Positions 34,630-43,193 of a stretch of DNA of 64,000 bases are shown in pieces. Numbering within the stretch: the first letter of the stretch is position 1; each line of letters starts with the position of its first letter. Source of the DNA: Flammeovirgaceae bacterium UBA1842 (GTDB lineage Bacteria; Bacteroidota; Bacteroidia; Cytophagales; Cyclobacteriaceae); the NCBI GenBank assembly GCA_002338655.1, contig DDIU01000022.1:211083-275082 (forward strand), written 5' to 3'. A model generated the notes under the pieces. It ran no database searches, was not told the DNA's origin, and worked only from the letters and a program-made list of their open reading frames with translations. Both the position numbers and the translations under genes were made by a program.

Positions 34630-35682
34630 TTGAAGTTCGCAATCCTTCTTTTTGTTCTCACTTCTTATCAATTGTATTCCCAGAATACAGGTTGTTTAAC
34701 TTTTGATAATATTGATAAAATAAAAACGGATACTACATTAAATCAAGATTTTAAAAACCATAAGCTGGTATTGTTAGGTGAAGCTCCTCATATTATGCCA
34801 GCCAATACATTCTTCCAATCGGAATTCTTAATTTATTTGAATAAGAACTTTGGCACGAGAAATCTTTTAATAGAATTTGGCAGTTCTGATGCCTATCTTC
34901 TCAACAAGTATTTACAAACTGGTGATAGTAAATATTACGACAAGAGTTATTATGGCATGCAACATTTTATGGAAGCAAAAGCTGCCTATACAAAGCTTTA
35001 CAGGTATAATTTATCACTTCAACAGCAAAATAAGATACATGTTTATGGTTTAGATTTCGAAAGAGAACCATCATTAACGGCCGCTGTCTATTATTTTTTA
35101 AAAGAAAATGATACTATTCCAGAAATGGAGGAATTAACAAAAAGAGTCAAGGCTAGATTAGATACAGTTGGTTATGATTACCCTGATCCACTCGTAAAAT
35201 TCCTAGAACAAGAATTGCCAAAGTACTCGAAATGGCTAAGTAAATCACCAGATTGGGATACTATTAATGAGCTATTACAATTCAAATCTTCGTATTCAAA
35301 TTTTTATGAAAGAGACAAGTTCATGAATGAGCGTTTTTTAAAACTGCCAAAGAATGAAAGATATTTAGGATCATTCGGAACAATGCACACCCAATTAGAC
35401 AGAAGTGATGTCTTCGCAGGCTTATTAAAAGAAAAGCCATTGGTTATAAATTTACATCACGAAAATTCCTTTGAAAATGATGGTAATCCTATCAAAAGCA
35501 GTTTTTTGGACGATATCGGATTCTTTAGGAAAAAAGAAACAAAAGAGTACTTAAAATACTATGATCAACTAAGTGGCTGTGAAATATTTATCGCACCCGT
35601 AAACCTTGATTTCAATTCATTAAGATCTAAATGTGACTATATAATAATGTTGAAAAATCAGCACGGATATACCAAGGAATAG
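34630..35682 (+). CDS. Secreted EreA/ChaN-like protein
   Basis: 350 residues, start TTG at 34630, chosen because it opens a clean signal peptide (MKFAILLFVLTSYQLYSQ). Mature features match the erythromycin esterase/haem-binding (EreA/ChaN) superfamily: LVLLGEAPHIMPANTFFQSE, RNLLIEFGSS, YGLDFERE and a late FGTMHTQLD. True erythromycin esterases share only the glutamate/histidine core, so a hydrolase role is possible but not assigned. It is bracketed by the dehydrogenase gene and its duplicated tail, suggesting insertion. Confidence 0.6.
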   Translation: MKFAILLFVLTSYQLYSQNTGCLTFDNIDKIKTDTTLNQDFKNHKLVLLGEAPHIMPANTFFQSEFLIYLNKNFGTRNLLIEFGSSDAYLLNKYLQTGDSKYYDKSYYGMQHFMEAKAAYTKLYRYNLSLQQQNKIHVYGLDFEREPSLTAAVYYFLKENDTIPEMEELTKRVKARLDTVGYDYPDPLVKFLEQELPKYSKWLSKSPDWDTINELLQFKSSYSNFYERDKFMNERFLKLPKNERYLGSFGTMHTQLDRSDVFAGLLKEKPLVINLHHENSFENDGNPIKSSFLDDIGFFRKKETKEYLKYYDQLSGCEIFIAPVNLDFNSLRSKCDYIIMLKNQHGYTKE

Positions 35683-35707
35683 TCTCAACATATTATACTA
35701 TATTTTC

Positions 35708-35783
35708 AAATCAACTGTAAATTTGAATTCACGCCTTTAAACCTGAGGAGTCGGTGAAAAGGGTGGTTGATTTTTATAAATAA
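35708..35783 (+). pseudogene. Duplicated 3' fragment of the dehydrogenase gene
   Basis: This stretch matches 34512-34588, the end of the gene at 33671. Shared blocks include CCTGAGGA(A/G)TCGGTGAAAA and GGGTGGT, ending in TTTATAAATAA against ATTATAAATGA. One base is missing (CCTTTAAACC against CCTTCTAAACC), which breaks the reading frame. It is a non-coding remnant of a second gene copy. Confidence 0.85.
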
Positions 35784-35854
35784 GATGGTATAAATCAATT
35801 GCGTATTAACATATACCTTGAAACTCTATTAATTGAATTTTGTATATTTAATGT

Positions 35855-36088
35855 ATGATCGGTCTGAAACATAGAAATGAACTAATCAACAGGATTAAAT
35901 CAATTGATGATAAAAACATCATTGATGAAATTTACCGATTACTTGAAATTGAATTTGACGACAAAATATTTGTTACCACTCAGGCACAAAAAAATGAAAT
36001 TGGAACCGCTAAAAATCAGATAAGTGCTGGAAAGGGTATAGATTCTAGTCAAGCGGATAGTGATATTGATCAATGGCTAGAAAAATAA
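35855..36088 (+). CDS. Antitoxin-like protein of a type II TA pair
   Basis: 77 residues, acidic, with a helical N-terminus (LKHRNELINRIKSIDDKNIIDEIYRLLEI) and a polar tail ending SDSDIDQWLEK-like. Bacteroidota antitoxins paired with RelE/ParE toxins commonly have this plan (no obvious DNA-binding motif, C-terminal toxin-wrapping tail). It overlaps the toxin gene by 16 bases, the normal antitoxin-first order. The call rests mainly on the pairing. Confidence 0.65.
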   Translation: MIGLKHRNELINRIKSIDDKNIIDEIYRLLEIEFDDKIFVTTQAQKNEIGTAKNQISAGKGIDSSQADSDIDQWLEK

Positions 36089-36324
36089 TATGGACGCCAC
36101 TAGCACTGGAAAAACGTTATCAAATTCTTGGTTTCTGGATTGAACACAACAAACCCAATTCTTATAGCATAAAGTTAAATAACCTTTTTAAAGATGCAGT
36201 AAAAATGCGTGCCCAGCATCCCAATATTGGGCGTCCAACCGATATTCCTAATGTTCGTGTCAAAATAGTTCGTGACTATTGGTGTAGTATTTTTAAGGTC
36301 TCCAGATATAAAAAAAGACATTAG
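36073..36324 (+). CDS. RelE/ParE-family toxin, probably truncated
   Basis: 83 residues opening with the family pattern (IIWTPLALEKRYQILGFWIEHN, then IGRPTDIPNVRVKIVRDY). RelE/ParE toxins of this group normally run about 95-105 residues and end in a last beta strand with a hydrophobic I.IL.(I/V).D.R pattern. Here the protein stops at KVSRYKKRH. The stop lies inside the terminator of the opposing lpdA gene. Activity is doubtful; a frameshift or replaced 3' end is likely. Confidence 0.7.
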   Translation: MARKIIWTPLALEKRYQILGFWIEHNKPNSYSIKLNNLFKDAVKMRAQHPNIGRPTDIPNVRVKIVRDYWCSIFKVSRYKKRH

Positions 36325-36356
36325 AATTACGATTTACATCTCAACTCTAATGTCTT
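36315..36356 (-). terminator. Intrinsic terminator of lpdA
   Basis: AAGACATTAGA (36315-36325) pairs perfectly with TCTAATGTCTT (36346-36356) around a 20-base loop. The A-run at 36309-36316 becomes a U-run for minus-strand transcripts, so it ends lpdA mRNA. It overlaps the 3' end of the toxin gene. Confidence 0.75.
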
Positions 36357-36381
36357 ACCTCTCAAATATTGCTACCAAAGC

Positions 36382-37776
36382 CTACATATGAATCACCTCG
36401 CCATAAGCAGCTGCGGCAGCCTCCATGATAGCCTCAGACATAGTAGGATGAGGGTGAACAGTTTTGATTATTTCATGACCTGTTGTTTCCAGTTTCCTAA
36501 CAGAAACAATTTCAGCAATCATTTCGGTCACATTAGCTCCAATCATGTGTGCACCTAACAATTCACCATATTTAGCGTCAAAAATAAGTTTTACAAATCC
36601 GTCTTTTGCTCCTGCAGCACTTGCTTTACCCGATGCTGAAAAAGGAAATTTACCTATTTTTAATTCATAACCTGCGGCTTTGGCTTGCTCTTCAGTAAAA
36701 CCAACAGAAGCAATCTCCGGACTGCAATAGGTACATCCGGGTAGGTTACCGTAATCAAGTGGTGCTGGAGATTGACCTGCAATTTTCTCTACACAAATAA
36801 TACCTTCAGCTGAAGCAACGTGTGCCAATGCTGGGCCATGAACGATATCACCAATGGCATACACCCCTGGGATGTTCGTTTTGTAATAATCGTCAACAAT
36901 TACTTTTCCTTTGTCAGTCGCCACCCCAACCTCTTCGAGGCCGATGCCTTCAATATTTGTGGAAACACCAACTGCAGAGAGGACGATATCGCAATCTAAG
37001 ATTTCCTCCCCTTTCTTGGTTTTTACAGTCACTTTACAACCGCTGCCCTTAGTATCCACTTTAGTCACCTCAGAACTGGTCATGATCTTCATTCCGTTCT
37101 TTTTAAAATTTCTTTCTAAGGCTTTTGATACTTCTTCGTCTTCAACAGGCACTACTCTCGGCATAAATTCAACAATAGTAACTTCCGTTCCCATTGTTTT
37201 GTAGAAGTAGGCAAATTCAACACCTATAGCTCCTGAACCTACAATTACCATTTTCTTAGGTACTTTGGGCAGCACCATGGCTTCACGGTAGCCAATAATT
37301 TTTTTACCATCTATTGGCAAAGAAGGCAGTTCCCTAGATCTTCCACCCGTAGCCACTATAATGTGCTCAGACGTGTACGTTTCTGATTTTCCTTTATCGT
37401 CTGTAACTTCTAATTTCTTTCCCGCTTTGAGTTTTCCAAAGCCCATGATCACATCGATCTTGTTCTTTTTCATCAAGAACTGTACCCCGTTGCTCATGCC
37501 ATTGGCCACATCACGGCTTCGTTTTACTACGTTGTCAAAATCAACAGCTGCATTTTTTACGGTGATGCCATAATCTACCGCATGTTGGATGTATTCAAAT
37601 ACATTGGCACTTTTAAGCAATGCTTTCGTAGGGATACAACCCCAGTTTAAGCAAATACCACCCAATGATTCTTTTTCTACTACTGCTACCTTTAATCCGA
37701 GTTGTGATGCTCTGATTGCCGCTACATAGCCGCCAGGGCCACTTCCTAATACTATAAGATCGTATGATTTAGCCAT
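36382..37776 (-). CDS. lpdA: Dihydrolipoyl dehydrogenase
   Basis: 464-residue FAD enzyme (E3) of 2-oxoacid dehydrogenase complexes and glycine cleavage. The FAD motif GSGPGGYVAA is at about residue 11. The redox disulfide lies in GGICLNWGCIPTKAL, a NAD motif is in VGSGAIGVEFA, and the FAD-binding YAIGDI segment follows. The C-terminal HPHPTMSE holds the catalytic His-Glu pair. No E1 or E2 genes adjoin it. A minus-strand TAAATTTG at 37815-37822 is a possible -7 box. It ends at a good intrinsic terminator. Confidence 0.96.
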   Translation of the reverse strand: MAKSYDLIVLGSGPGGYVAAIRASQLGLKVAVVEKESLGGICLNWGCIPTKALLKSANVFEYIQHAVDYGITVKNAAVDFDNVVKRSRDVANGMSNGVQFLMKKNKIDVIMGFGKLKAGKKLEVTDDKGKSETYTSEHIIVATGGRSRELPSLPIDGKKIIGYREAMVLPKVPKKMVIVGSGAIGVEFAYFYKTMGTEVTIVEFMPRVVPVEDEEVSKALERNFKKNGMKIMTSSEVTKVDTKGSGCKVTVKTKKGEEILDCDIVLSAVGVSTNIEGIGLEEVGVATDKGKVIVDDYYKTNIPGVYAIGDIVHGPALAHVASAEGIICVEKIAGQSPAPLDYGNLPGCTYCSPEIASVGFTEEQAKAAGYELKIGKFPFSASGKASAAGAKDGFVKLIFDAKYGELLGAHMIGANVTEMIAEIVSVRKLETTGHEIIKTVHPHPTMSEAIMEAAAAAYGEVIHM

Positions 37777-37947
37777 GCTAATATGTTTTTATATTTCAAT
37801 TATTAATGGGATCGCAAATTTAGTGTAATTGCTATTAGAAAAAAATTTGAATCAATTGTTACTCACTAATTCAATCACAATCAAATTTATCTTTGTCATG
37901 GTCACTATATTTGTTTTCTTTGGGAACTCAAAACCTAAGACTAACTA

Positions 37948-38694
37948 ATGAGACTACTCGAAGGAAAGACCGCACTCATCACAGGCGCTTCAAAAGGAAT
38001 AGGAAAGGCCATTGCCTTAAAATATGCTGAACAAGGAGCTAACATTGCATTTACTTATTTATCTAGTGTTGAAAAAGGGGAGGCACTTGAAAAAGAATTA
38101 GCTGCTGCTGGTATTAAAGCAAAAGGCTATCGATCTGATGCTTCCGATTTTGCTGCTGCGGACAAATTGATCAATGATGTTGTGGCTGACTTCGGCACCT
38201 TGGACATCTTGATCAACAATGCCGGAATTACCAAAGATAATTTACTATTGAGACTCAGTGAAGCGGATTGGGATGCTGTCATCAACATCAACTTGAAATC
38301 TTGTTTCAATACGGTAAAAGCAGCTACTAAAACAATGATGAAACAGCGTTCTGGTTCTATCATCAACATGACTTCAGTAGTAGGGTTAAAAGGTAATGCA
38401 GGTCAGACTAACTATTCTGCTTCAAAAGCAGGCATTTTAGGTTTTACAAAATCCGTAGCCCTGGAATTAGGGTCTAGAGGTATCCGTTCAAATGCAATCG
38501 CTCCAGGGTTTATCGAAACAGAAATGACAGAAGTGTTGGATGAAAAAACGGTGCAAGGCTGGAGAGATGCTATTCCATTGAAGAGAGGTGGCTCACCCGA
38601 TGATGTTGCCAATGCATGCGTATTCTTAGGAAGTGACATGTCGTCTTACATTACCGGTCAGGTAATACAAGTGGATGGCGGTATGTTGACGTAA
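37948..38694 (+). CDS. fabG: 3-oxoacyl-ACP reductase
   Basis: 248-residue SDR of fatty acid elongation (NADPH reduction of beta-ketoacyl-ACP). TGASKGIGKAIA binds the cofactor, NNAGITKDNLLLRL is typical of FabG, and Ser143, Tyr156 and Lys160 form the active site (YSASK). It ends with GQVIQVDGGMLT, the FabG terminal signature. Two TAnnTTTG-like boxes lie upstream (37888-37895, 37906-37913). It stands alone rather than in a fab cluster. Confidence 0.92.
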   Translation: MRLLEGKTALITGASKGIGKAIALKYAEQGANIAFTYLSSVEKGEALEKELAAAGIKAKGYRSDASDFAAADKLINDVVADFGTLDILINNAGITKDNLLLRLSEADWDAVININLKSCFNTVKAATKTMMKQRSGSIINMTSVVGLKGNAGQTNYSASKAGILGFTKSVALELGSRGIRSNAIAPGFIETEMTEVLDEKTVQGWRDAIPLKRGGSPDDVANACVFLGSDMSSYITGQVIQVDGGMLT

Positions 38695-38703
38695 TTCAAA
38701 TCT

Positions 38704-38768
38704 CCTCTGCGTAGCTCTGCTAACTCTGCGGTTTTATTAACCACTGAGTTCACAGAGTTTCACAGAGG
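38704..38768. repeat. Large imperfect palindrome (CTCTGC...GCAGAG type)
   Basis: CCTCTGCGTAGCTCTGC at the left mirrors CACAGAGTTTCACAGAGG at the right, with AACTCTGCGGTT and AACCACTGAGTT inside, around a TTATT loop. This is a known style of dispersed intergenic repeat. Standing just after fabG, it may also serve as its transcript end. Confidence 0.7.
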
Positions 38769-38836
38769 CTTTCGTCCTAGCGATGAGATAGCTTCAGTCG
38801 TGCCCTACCATGACGATTAATTCCTACCTTTAACCC

Positions 38837-39814
38837 ATGCGGTTAATCTCCCATCCTATATTGTGCAACTATTACCTGACGTACAGGTGCAATGCCAAAT
38901 GTGGTTTTTGTGATATTTGGGAGCGGCCTTCACCTTATGTTACTTTAGAAAATTACGAGCAGAATTTGACTGCCCTCAAAAAACTGGGCGTGAAAGTCCT
39001 CGACCTCACAGGTGGGGAACCATTACTCCACAGAGATATAGACAAGTTGCTGGCACTAGCCAAAAAAATTGGCTTCATTACTACCGTAACCACCAATGGG
39101 CTACTGTATCCAAAATGGGCCGAGAAAATAAAAGGCCTTGTAGATATGCTTCATTTTTCGCTAGATGCACCTACAAAAGAAGCACATGATCAATCCCGAG
39201 GCGTGGCATGTTTTGACCATGTGATGGAGTCCATTCAAATAGCGAAAAAAATAGGTGAACGACCCGACATTATTTTCACTGTATTTGAAAGTAATGTAGC
39301 GCAAATCGAGGAAGTGTACACACAGATTTGTGTTCCCAACAACTTGGTACTTATTCTCAACCCAGTATTTAATTACAATGAGGTTAAAACTGGGGCTCAG
39401 TTTAGCGAGGCTACTTTAGATAAAATTTCAGCTTGGGGCAAAAAGAAAAATGTGTACCTCAACGATGCTTTTATCCAGTTGAGAAAAGATGGTGGCAATC
39501 ATGTGGATAATCCTGTTTGCCTAGCTGCAAGTAGCACCATTGTCATCTCTCCAGAGAACAAATTGGTATTGCCCTGCTATCATTTGGGCGTGAAAGATTT
39601 TACCATAGACAACAACTTATATGACCTTTATCAAAGTGATGAGGTGCAAAAATTAGTTGCTCTTGAAGGTCGTTTACCCGAATGTGAGGGTTGCACCATC
39701 AATTGCTATATGCAGCCTTCCTTTGCCATTGAAATGAATAAATACTTTTGGAAAGCACTGCCTAGCACACTCAAATATAATAGGATCAAAGGTACTTGGA
39801 AAGCACTTTTTTAA
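38837..39814 (+). CDS. Radical SAM protein with C-terminal cysteine motif
   Basis: 325 residues. The SAM/4Fe-4S motif CNAKCGFC (Cys18, 22, 25) is near the N-terminus, followed by LDLTGGEPLLH and a TIM-barrel. A SPASM-like C-terminus carries further cysteines (LPCYHLG and CEGCTINCYMQPS) that could hold an auxiliary cluster. The closest resemblance is to MoaA/HpnH-like enzymes that modify peptides or lipids; I cannot fix a substrate. TACCTTTA ends four bases before the ATG, so the leader may be absent. Confidence 0.85.
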   Translation: MRLISHPILCNYYLTYRCNAKCGFCDIWERPSPYVTLENYEQNLTALKKLGVKVLDLTGGEPLLHRDIDKLLALAKKIGFITTVTTNGLLYPKWAEKIKGLVDMLHFSLDAPTKEAHDQSRGVACFDHVMESIQIAKKIGERPDIIFTVFESNVAQIEEVYTQICVPNNLVLILNPVFNYNEVKTGAQFSEATLDKISAWGKKKNVYLNDAFIQLRKDGGNHVDNPVCLAASSTIVISPENKLVLPCYHLGVKDFTIDNNLYDLYQSDEVQKLVALEGRLPECEGCTINCYMQPSFAIEMNKYFWKALPSTLKYNRIKGTWKALF

Positions 39815-39886
39815 TACCGCTGATCAAATTTCAACTGGTTGGTTTAGATTGTTTGTATAGATTGCAATTTCTTAAAAATCAGTCTT

Positions 39887-42694
39887 ATGAAGTCAGCCTT
39901 ACAAATCGCATTTTTTTCTCTTTTAACAATAGCCACTTTCGGTCAGAAGAAGGTATTGGATCATCCAGATTTCGATCTATGGAAAAGCATAACGGAAAGT
40001 GAAATTTCACCAGATGGTAAATTTATCGTTTATCACTTAACTCCCGGAGAAGGTGATGCGGTAATGAAAATCGCCACTTCTGACGGCAAAGAAATTGCCA
40101 GTGTACCCAGAGGGGTCAACTCTTCCATTACCTGGGATTCACGGTTTGTCATTTTTAAGATTAATCCCCAACTCGACACAGTAAAAGCATTGCGAAGAAT
40201 CAAAACCAAAGAAGACAAGCTTCCCAAGGACTCATTGGGAATTTATGACCTAAAGTCAAATTCATTAGAAAAAATAGCCCGTGTAAAGAGCTATCGTATT
40301 CCTAAAGAGTGGCCTAATCTACTGACCTTTCAACTTGAAGCTGAGCTTCCCAAAAAAGAAGAGAAAGACACTGCAGCTGTTGATTCTGTAATCCAAAAAA
40401 AGAAAGTCACTAAGCCAAAGCCTGTTAATAAAAAGAATGGCTATCCGTTGGTTGTCAGGGACTTGATTGCTAAAACACAGGATACCATCCCCTATGTAAC
40501 CGACTATACTTTGGCAAAAAGAAGCGATAAATTTATTTATCAAACCACAGGAAGGGATTCAACCATTCTGGAAGGCATTTATTATTACAATCAAGCTACA
40601 CATACCGTCACTCCATTATGCCGAACAAAAGGGAAATATGCACAACTGGCCATAGCCGAAGATGGACTTCAAACGGCCTTTTTGTCTGATTTGGATACTA
40701 CAAAAGCACTTATCCGTGACTTCCAGTTGAGGTATTGGAATCAAGGCAAGGACTCAGCTATGGTAATTGCCCACACTGCCACTCCCGGAATTCCGGAAAA
40801 TTGGTTGGTCAATGAAAATGGAAGTGTAAACTTTTCAAAAAGTGGATCGAGGTTATTTTTCGGCACATCGCCTAAGCCTGTTGTACAGGACACTACTTTA
40901 CTCCCAGAAGAAATCATCAATGTGGAGGTTTGGAGTTATAAAGACAGCCGATTGCAAACTCAGCAAAACATAGAATTAGAAGCCGATAAGAAAAAGTCGT
41001 ACCCAGCTTATTTTGATACTGTTGATGAAAATATCATTCAGTTAGGCACTGAAGCTATACCAGACCTACAGCTAGCTGACCATGGTGATGCCCCCTATGC
41101 ATTGGGGTTATCCAATATTCCTTATCAAAAATATATCTCTTGGGAAGGCTTTCCACAGCGGTATGATGTCTATAGCATCAATGTAAAAACAGGAGAAGCC
41201 ACATTGGCCATTCAAGATTTACGGGGCAATGCAGGAATGTCCGCTGAAGGCGAATATTTGTATTGGTACAATGCAGAGGACACCACTTGGTACAGTTATT
41301 CAAATGCCGATAAAAAGGTCTATGCGCTGACCAAAACCATTGCAGAATCAATGGCCGATGAGCGCAATGATCAGCCGAATTATCCTTATCAATATGGAGC
41401 TGCAGGTTGGACTACTGGAGACCAAAACTTGCTTGTCTATGACCGTTACGATATTTGGAAACTCGATCCCACGAATGGCAGTGCACCTGTAAATTTAACC
41501 AATGGCAGGGCTTCAAAAACGGTGTTTAGAAATCAGGATCTGGATCGTGATGAAGAGGCGTTAACTACCGATTTGTTGCTCTTTCACACCTTCAATGAGA
41601 CTGATAAAAGTGAAGGTTATGTATCAGTGAAGGACTTTGGTAAGCCAAAATTATTGATCAAAGCAGATGCCAAATTTTCACGCTTTCGTAAAGCGAAAAA
41701 TAGTGCTACCGTTACGTTTACTAGGGAAAGTAATGAAGAATTTCCTGACCTATCGGCTTCCGATTTAAGCTTTAAAAAAGTGAGTAAAATCAGTAATGCC
41801 AATCCACAACAGAAGGAGTATGCTTGGGGTTCGGTGGAGCTATACAATTGGACTTCTTTGGATGGCGTTCCGTTGCAAGGTGTTCTTTACAAACCTGCCA
41901 ATTTCGATCCTAATAAAAAATATCCAATGATCGTCAATTTCTATGAACGATCGTCAGATGATTTACATGATCACTGGGGTGTAAAACCTCACCGATCTAC
42001 GGTAAATGCCGCATTTTATGCCAGCCGAGGTTATTTAATCTTTAATCCCGATATTGTTTATAAAGAAGGATACCCTGGCGAGAGTGCTTACAATTCAGTG
42101 GTTGCTGGCACCACGGCCTTGATAAATGAAGGGTTTGTTCAAGCCGATAAAATTGGACTTCAGGGCCATAGTTGGGGTGGGTACCAGATTGCTTATTTGG
42201 TAATGAAGACTAACCTGTTTGCCTGTGCCGAAGCGGGTGCTGTAGTCTCCAATATGATCAGCGCCTATGGTGGAATCAGATGGTGGACAGGCTTGAGCAG
42301 AATGTTTCAATATGAGCATACGCAAAGCCGAATTGGTGGCACACTTTGGGAATACCCGCTTCGATATATCGAAAACTCACCGATATTTTATGCCGACAAA
42401 GTAGAGACCCCGCTTCTGCTGATGGCCAATGATGCAGACGGTCATGTGCCGTGGTATCAAGGCATTGAATATTATGTGGCACTGCGCAGATTGGGCAAAC
42501 CAGTATGGATGCTTAATTACAGTGGCGAGCCTCATTGGCCAACCAAATGGCAAAATATTCGGGATTTTAATGTCCGTATGAGTCAGTTTTTTGATTATTA
42601 CCTGAAAGATGCCCCTATGCCTGTATGGATGGGAGAAGGTATTCCAGCCATTGAAAAAGGGATCAATAAGGGTACGGATTTAATGGATCATTAA
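39887..42694 (+). CDS. S9 family peptidase (prolyl oligopeptidase type), secreted
   Basis: 935 residues. A signal peptide (MKSALQIAFFSLLTIATFGQ) is followed by a beta-propeller-like region (about 25-640) and the alpha/beta hydrolase domain (about 650-910). The catalytic Ser762 is in GHSWGGYQ, an Asp lies in NDADGHVPWYQG (about 849-851), and His883 is in SGEPHWPTKWQN. A Lys/Pro-rich insert lies at about 155-185. It is probably a periplasmic aminopeptidase acting on peptides. The start ATG is 72 bases after the radical SAM gene. Confidence 0.92.
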   Translation: MKSALQIAFFSLLTIATFGQKKVLDHPDFDLWKSITESEISPDGKFIVYHLTPGEGDAVMKIATSDGKEIASVPRGVNSSITWDSRFVIFKINPQLDTVKALRRIKTKEDKLPKDSLGIYDLKSNSLEKIARVKSYRIPKEWPNLLTFQLEAELPKKEEKDTAAVDSVIQKKKVTKPKPVNKKNGYPLVVRDLIAKTQDTIPYVTDYTLAKRSDKFIYQTTGRDSTILEGIYYYNQATHTVTPLCRTKGKYAQLAIAEDGLQTAFLSDLDTTKALIRDFQLRYWNQGKDSAMVIAHTATPGIPENWLVNENGSVNFSKSGSRLFFGTSPKPVVQDTTLLPEEIINVEVWSYKDSRLQTQQNIELEADKKKSYPAYFDTVDENIIQLGTEAIPDLQLADHGDAPYALGLSNIPYQKYISWEGFPQRYDVYSINVKTGEATLAIQDLRGNAGMSAEGEYLYWYNAEDTTWYSYSNADKKVYALTKTIAESMADERNDQPNYPYQYGAAGWTTGDQNLLVYDRYDIWKLDPTNGSAPVNLTNGRASKTVFRNQDLDRDEEALTTDLLLFHTFNETDKSEGYVSVKDFGKPKLLIKADAKFSRFRKAKNSATVTFTRESNEEFPDLSASDLSFKKVSKISNANPQQKEYAWGSVELYNWTSLDGVPLQGVLYKPANFDPNKKYPMIVNFYERSSDDLHDHWGVKPHRSTVNAAFYASRGYLIFNPDIVYKEGYPGESAYNSVVAGTTALINEGFVQADKIGLQGHSWGGYQIAYLVMKTNLFACAEAGAVVSNMISAYGGIRWWTGLSRMFQYEHTQSRIGGTLWEYPLRYIENSPIFYADKVETPLLLMANDADGHVPWYQGIEYYVALRRLGKPVWMLNYSGEPHWPTKWQNIRDFNVRMSQFFDYYLKDAPMPVWMGEGIPAIEKGINKGTDLMDH

Positions 42695-42712
42695 TTTAAT
42701 TTTCAACTTTAA

Positions 42713-42744
42713 TTTGGAAAAATTCTAAACCCTCACTAGGTTTG
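42713..42744 (+). promoter_or_regulatory. Consensus promoter of the methionine operon
   Basis: TTTG at 42713-42716, exactly 20 bases, then TAGGTTTG at 42737-42744. This is a full match to the Bacteroidota TTTG/TAnnTTTG promoter. Transcription would begin near 42748, about ten bases before the riboswitch P1 stem. Confidence 0.8.
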
Positions 42745-42758
42745 GCCTATCAATTCGA

Positions 42759-42896
42759 TTCTCACTCTTGAGAAATCGATTTATAAAGAAGCGTGGAGAG
42801 ACAGGCTCAAAGAAGCGCTAGCAACCATCAGCCCACTGGCTGAAAGGTGCTAAATCCTGATCCCGGAACGTCTATCAGGGGATAGTCAAGGGAGAA
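42759..42896 (+). ncRNA. SAM-I (S-box) riboswitch
   Basis: P1 is formed by TTCTCACTCTTGA (42759-42771) and TCAAGGGAGAA (42886-42896). The conserved core reads GGAGAGACAGGCTC, then GAAGCGCTAGCAACC and AAGGTGCTAAATCC. P3 is CAGCCcactGGCTG, and a P4 pairing ATCCC/GGGAT is present. It binds S-adenosylmethionine and should lower expression of the downstream Met genes when SAM is abundant. How it does so (termination or start masking) is not clear, since no obvious terminator directly overlaps P1. Confidence 0.9.
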
Positions 42897-42913
42897 TATA
42901 AATTGATATTATA

Positions 42914-43033
42914 ATGAAAAGATCAATTCAACATCAAACAGGGTTACTTGCTACATTTCAAAGAAGCATTCATTCTTTGATGCAGTTTTCACTACATTCT
43001 ATTTGCAGCATGTTCGGTTGCTGTTGTTGCTAA
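42914..43033 (+). CDS. Cys-rich leader peptide ORF (39 codons)
   Basis: A short frame starts 18 bases after the riboswitch. It begins MKRSIQHQTGLLATFQ and ends CSMFGCCCC, with five Cys codons in the last nine, four of them directly before TAA. The Cys codons sit in the loop of a possible hairpin (CGGTTG 43015-43020 with CAACCG 43035-43040). A second hairpin follows (CTAAGAGA 43041-43048 with TTTCTTAG 43057-43064), and then a T-rich tract at about 43107-43119. The arrangement resembles an amino acid attenuator sensing Cys-tRNA. This is inference; translation is unproven. Confidence 0.6.
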   Translation: MKRSIQHQTGLLATFQRSIHSLMQFSLHSICSMFGCCCC

Positions 43034-43193
43034 CCAACCGCTAAGAGATCACGGCATTTCTTAGGCTGCGCTGACCAATCCGCTTCAATTCGGTAATGGG
43101 ATAAGTATTTTCTTTTTTCTGCCAATATGTTGCGTAATCCGATCTCAGCACACATTTCAATTCAAATTTTCATTTTCAAAAACATTAAAGATC

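Noticed and set aside
34630..35682. Macrolide resistance (true erythromycin esterase)
   Set aside because: Only the superfamily core is shared; it is secreted and divergent, so no resistance claim is supported.
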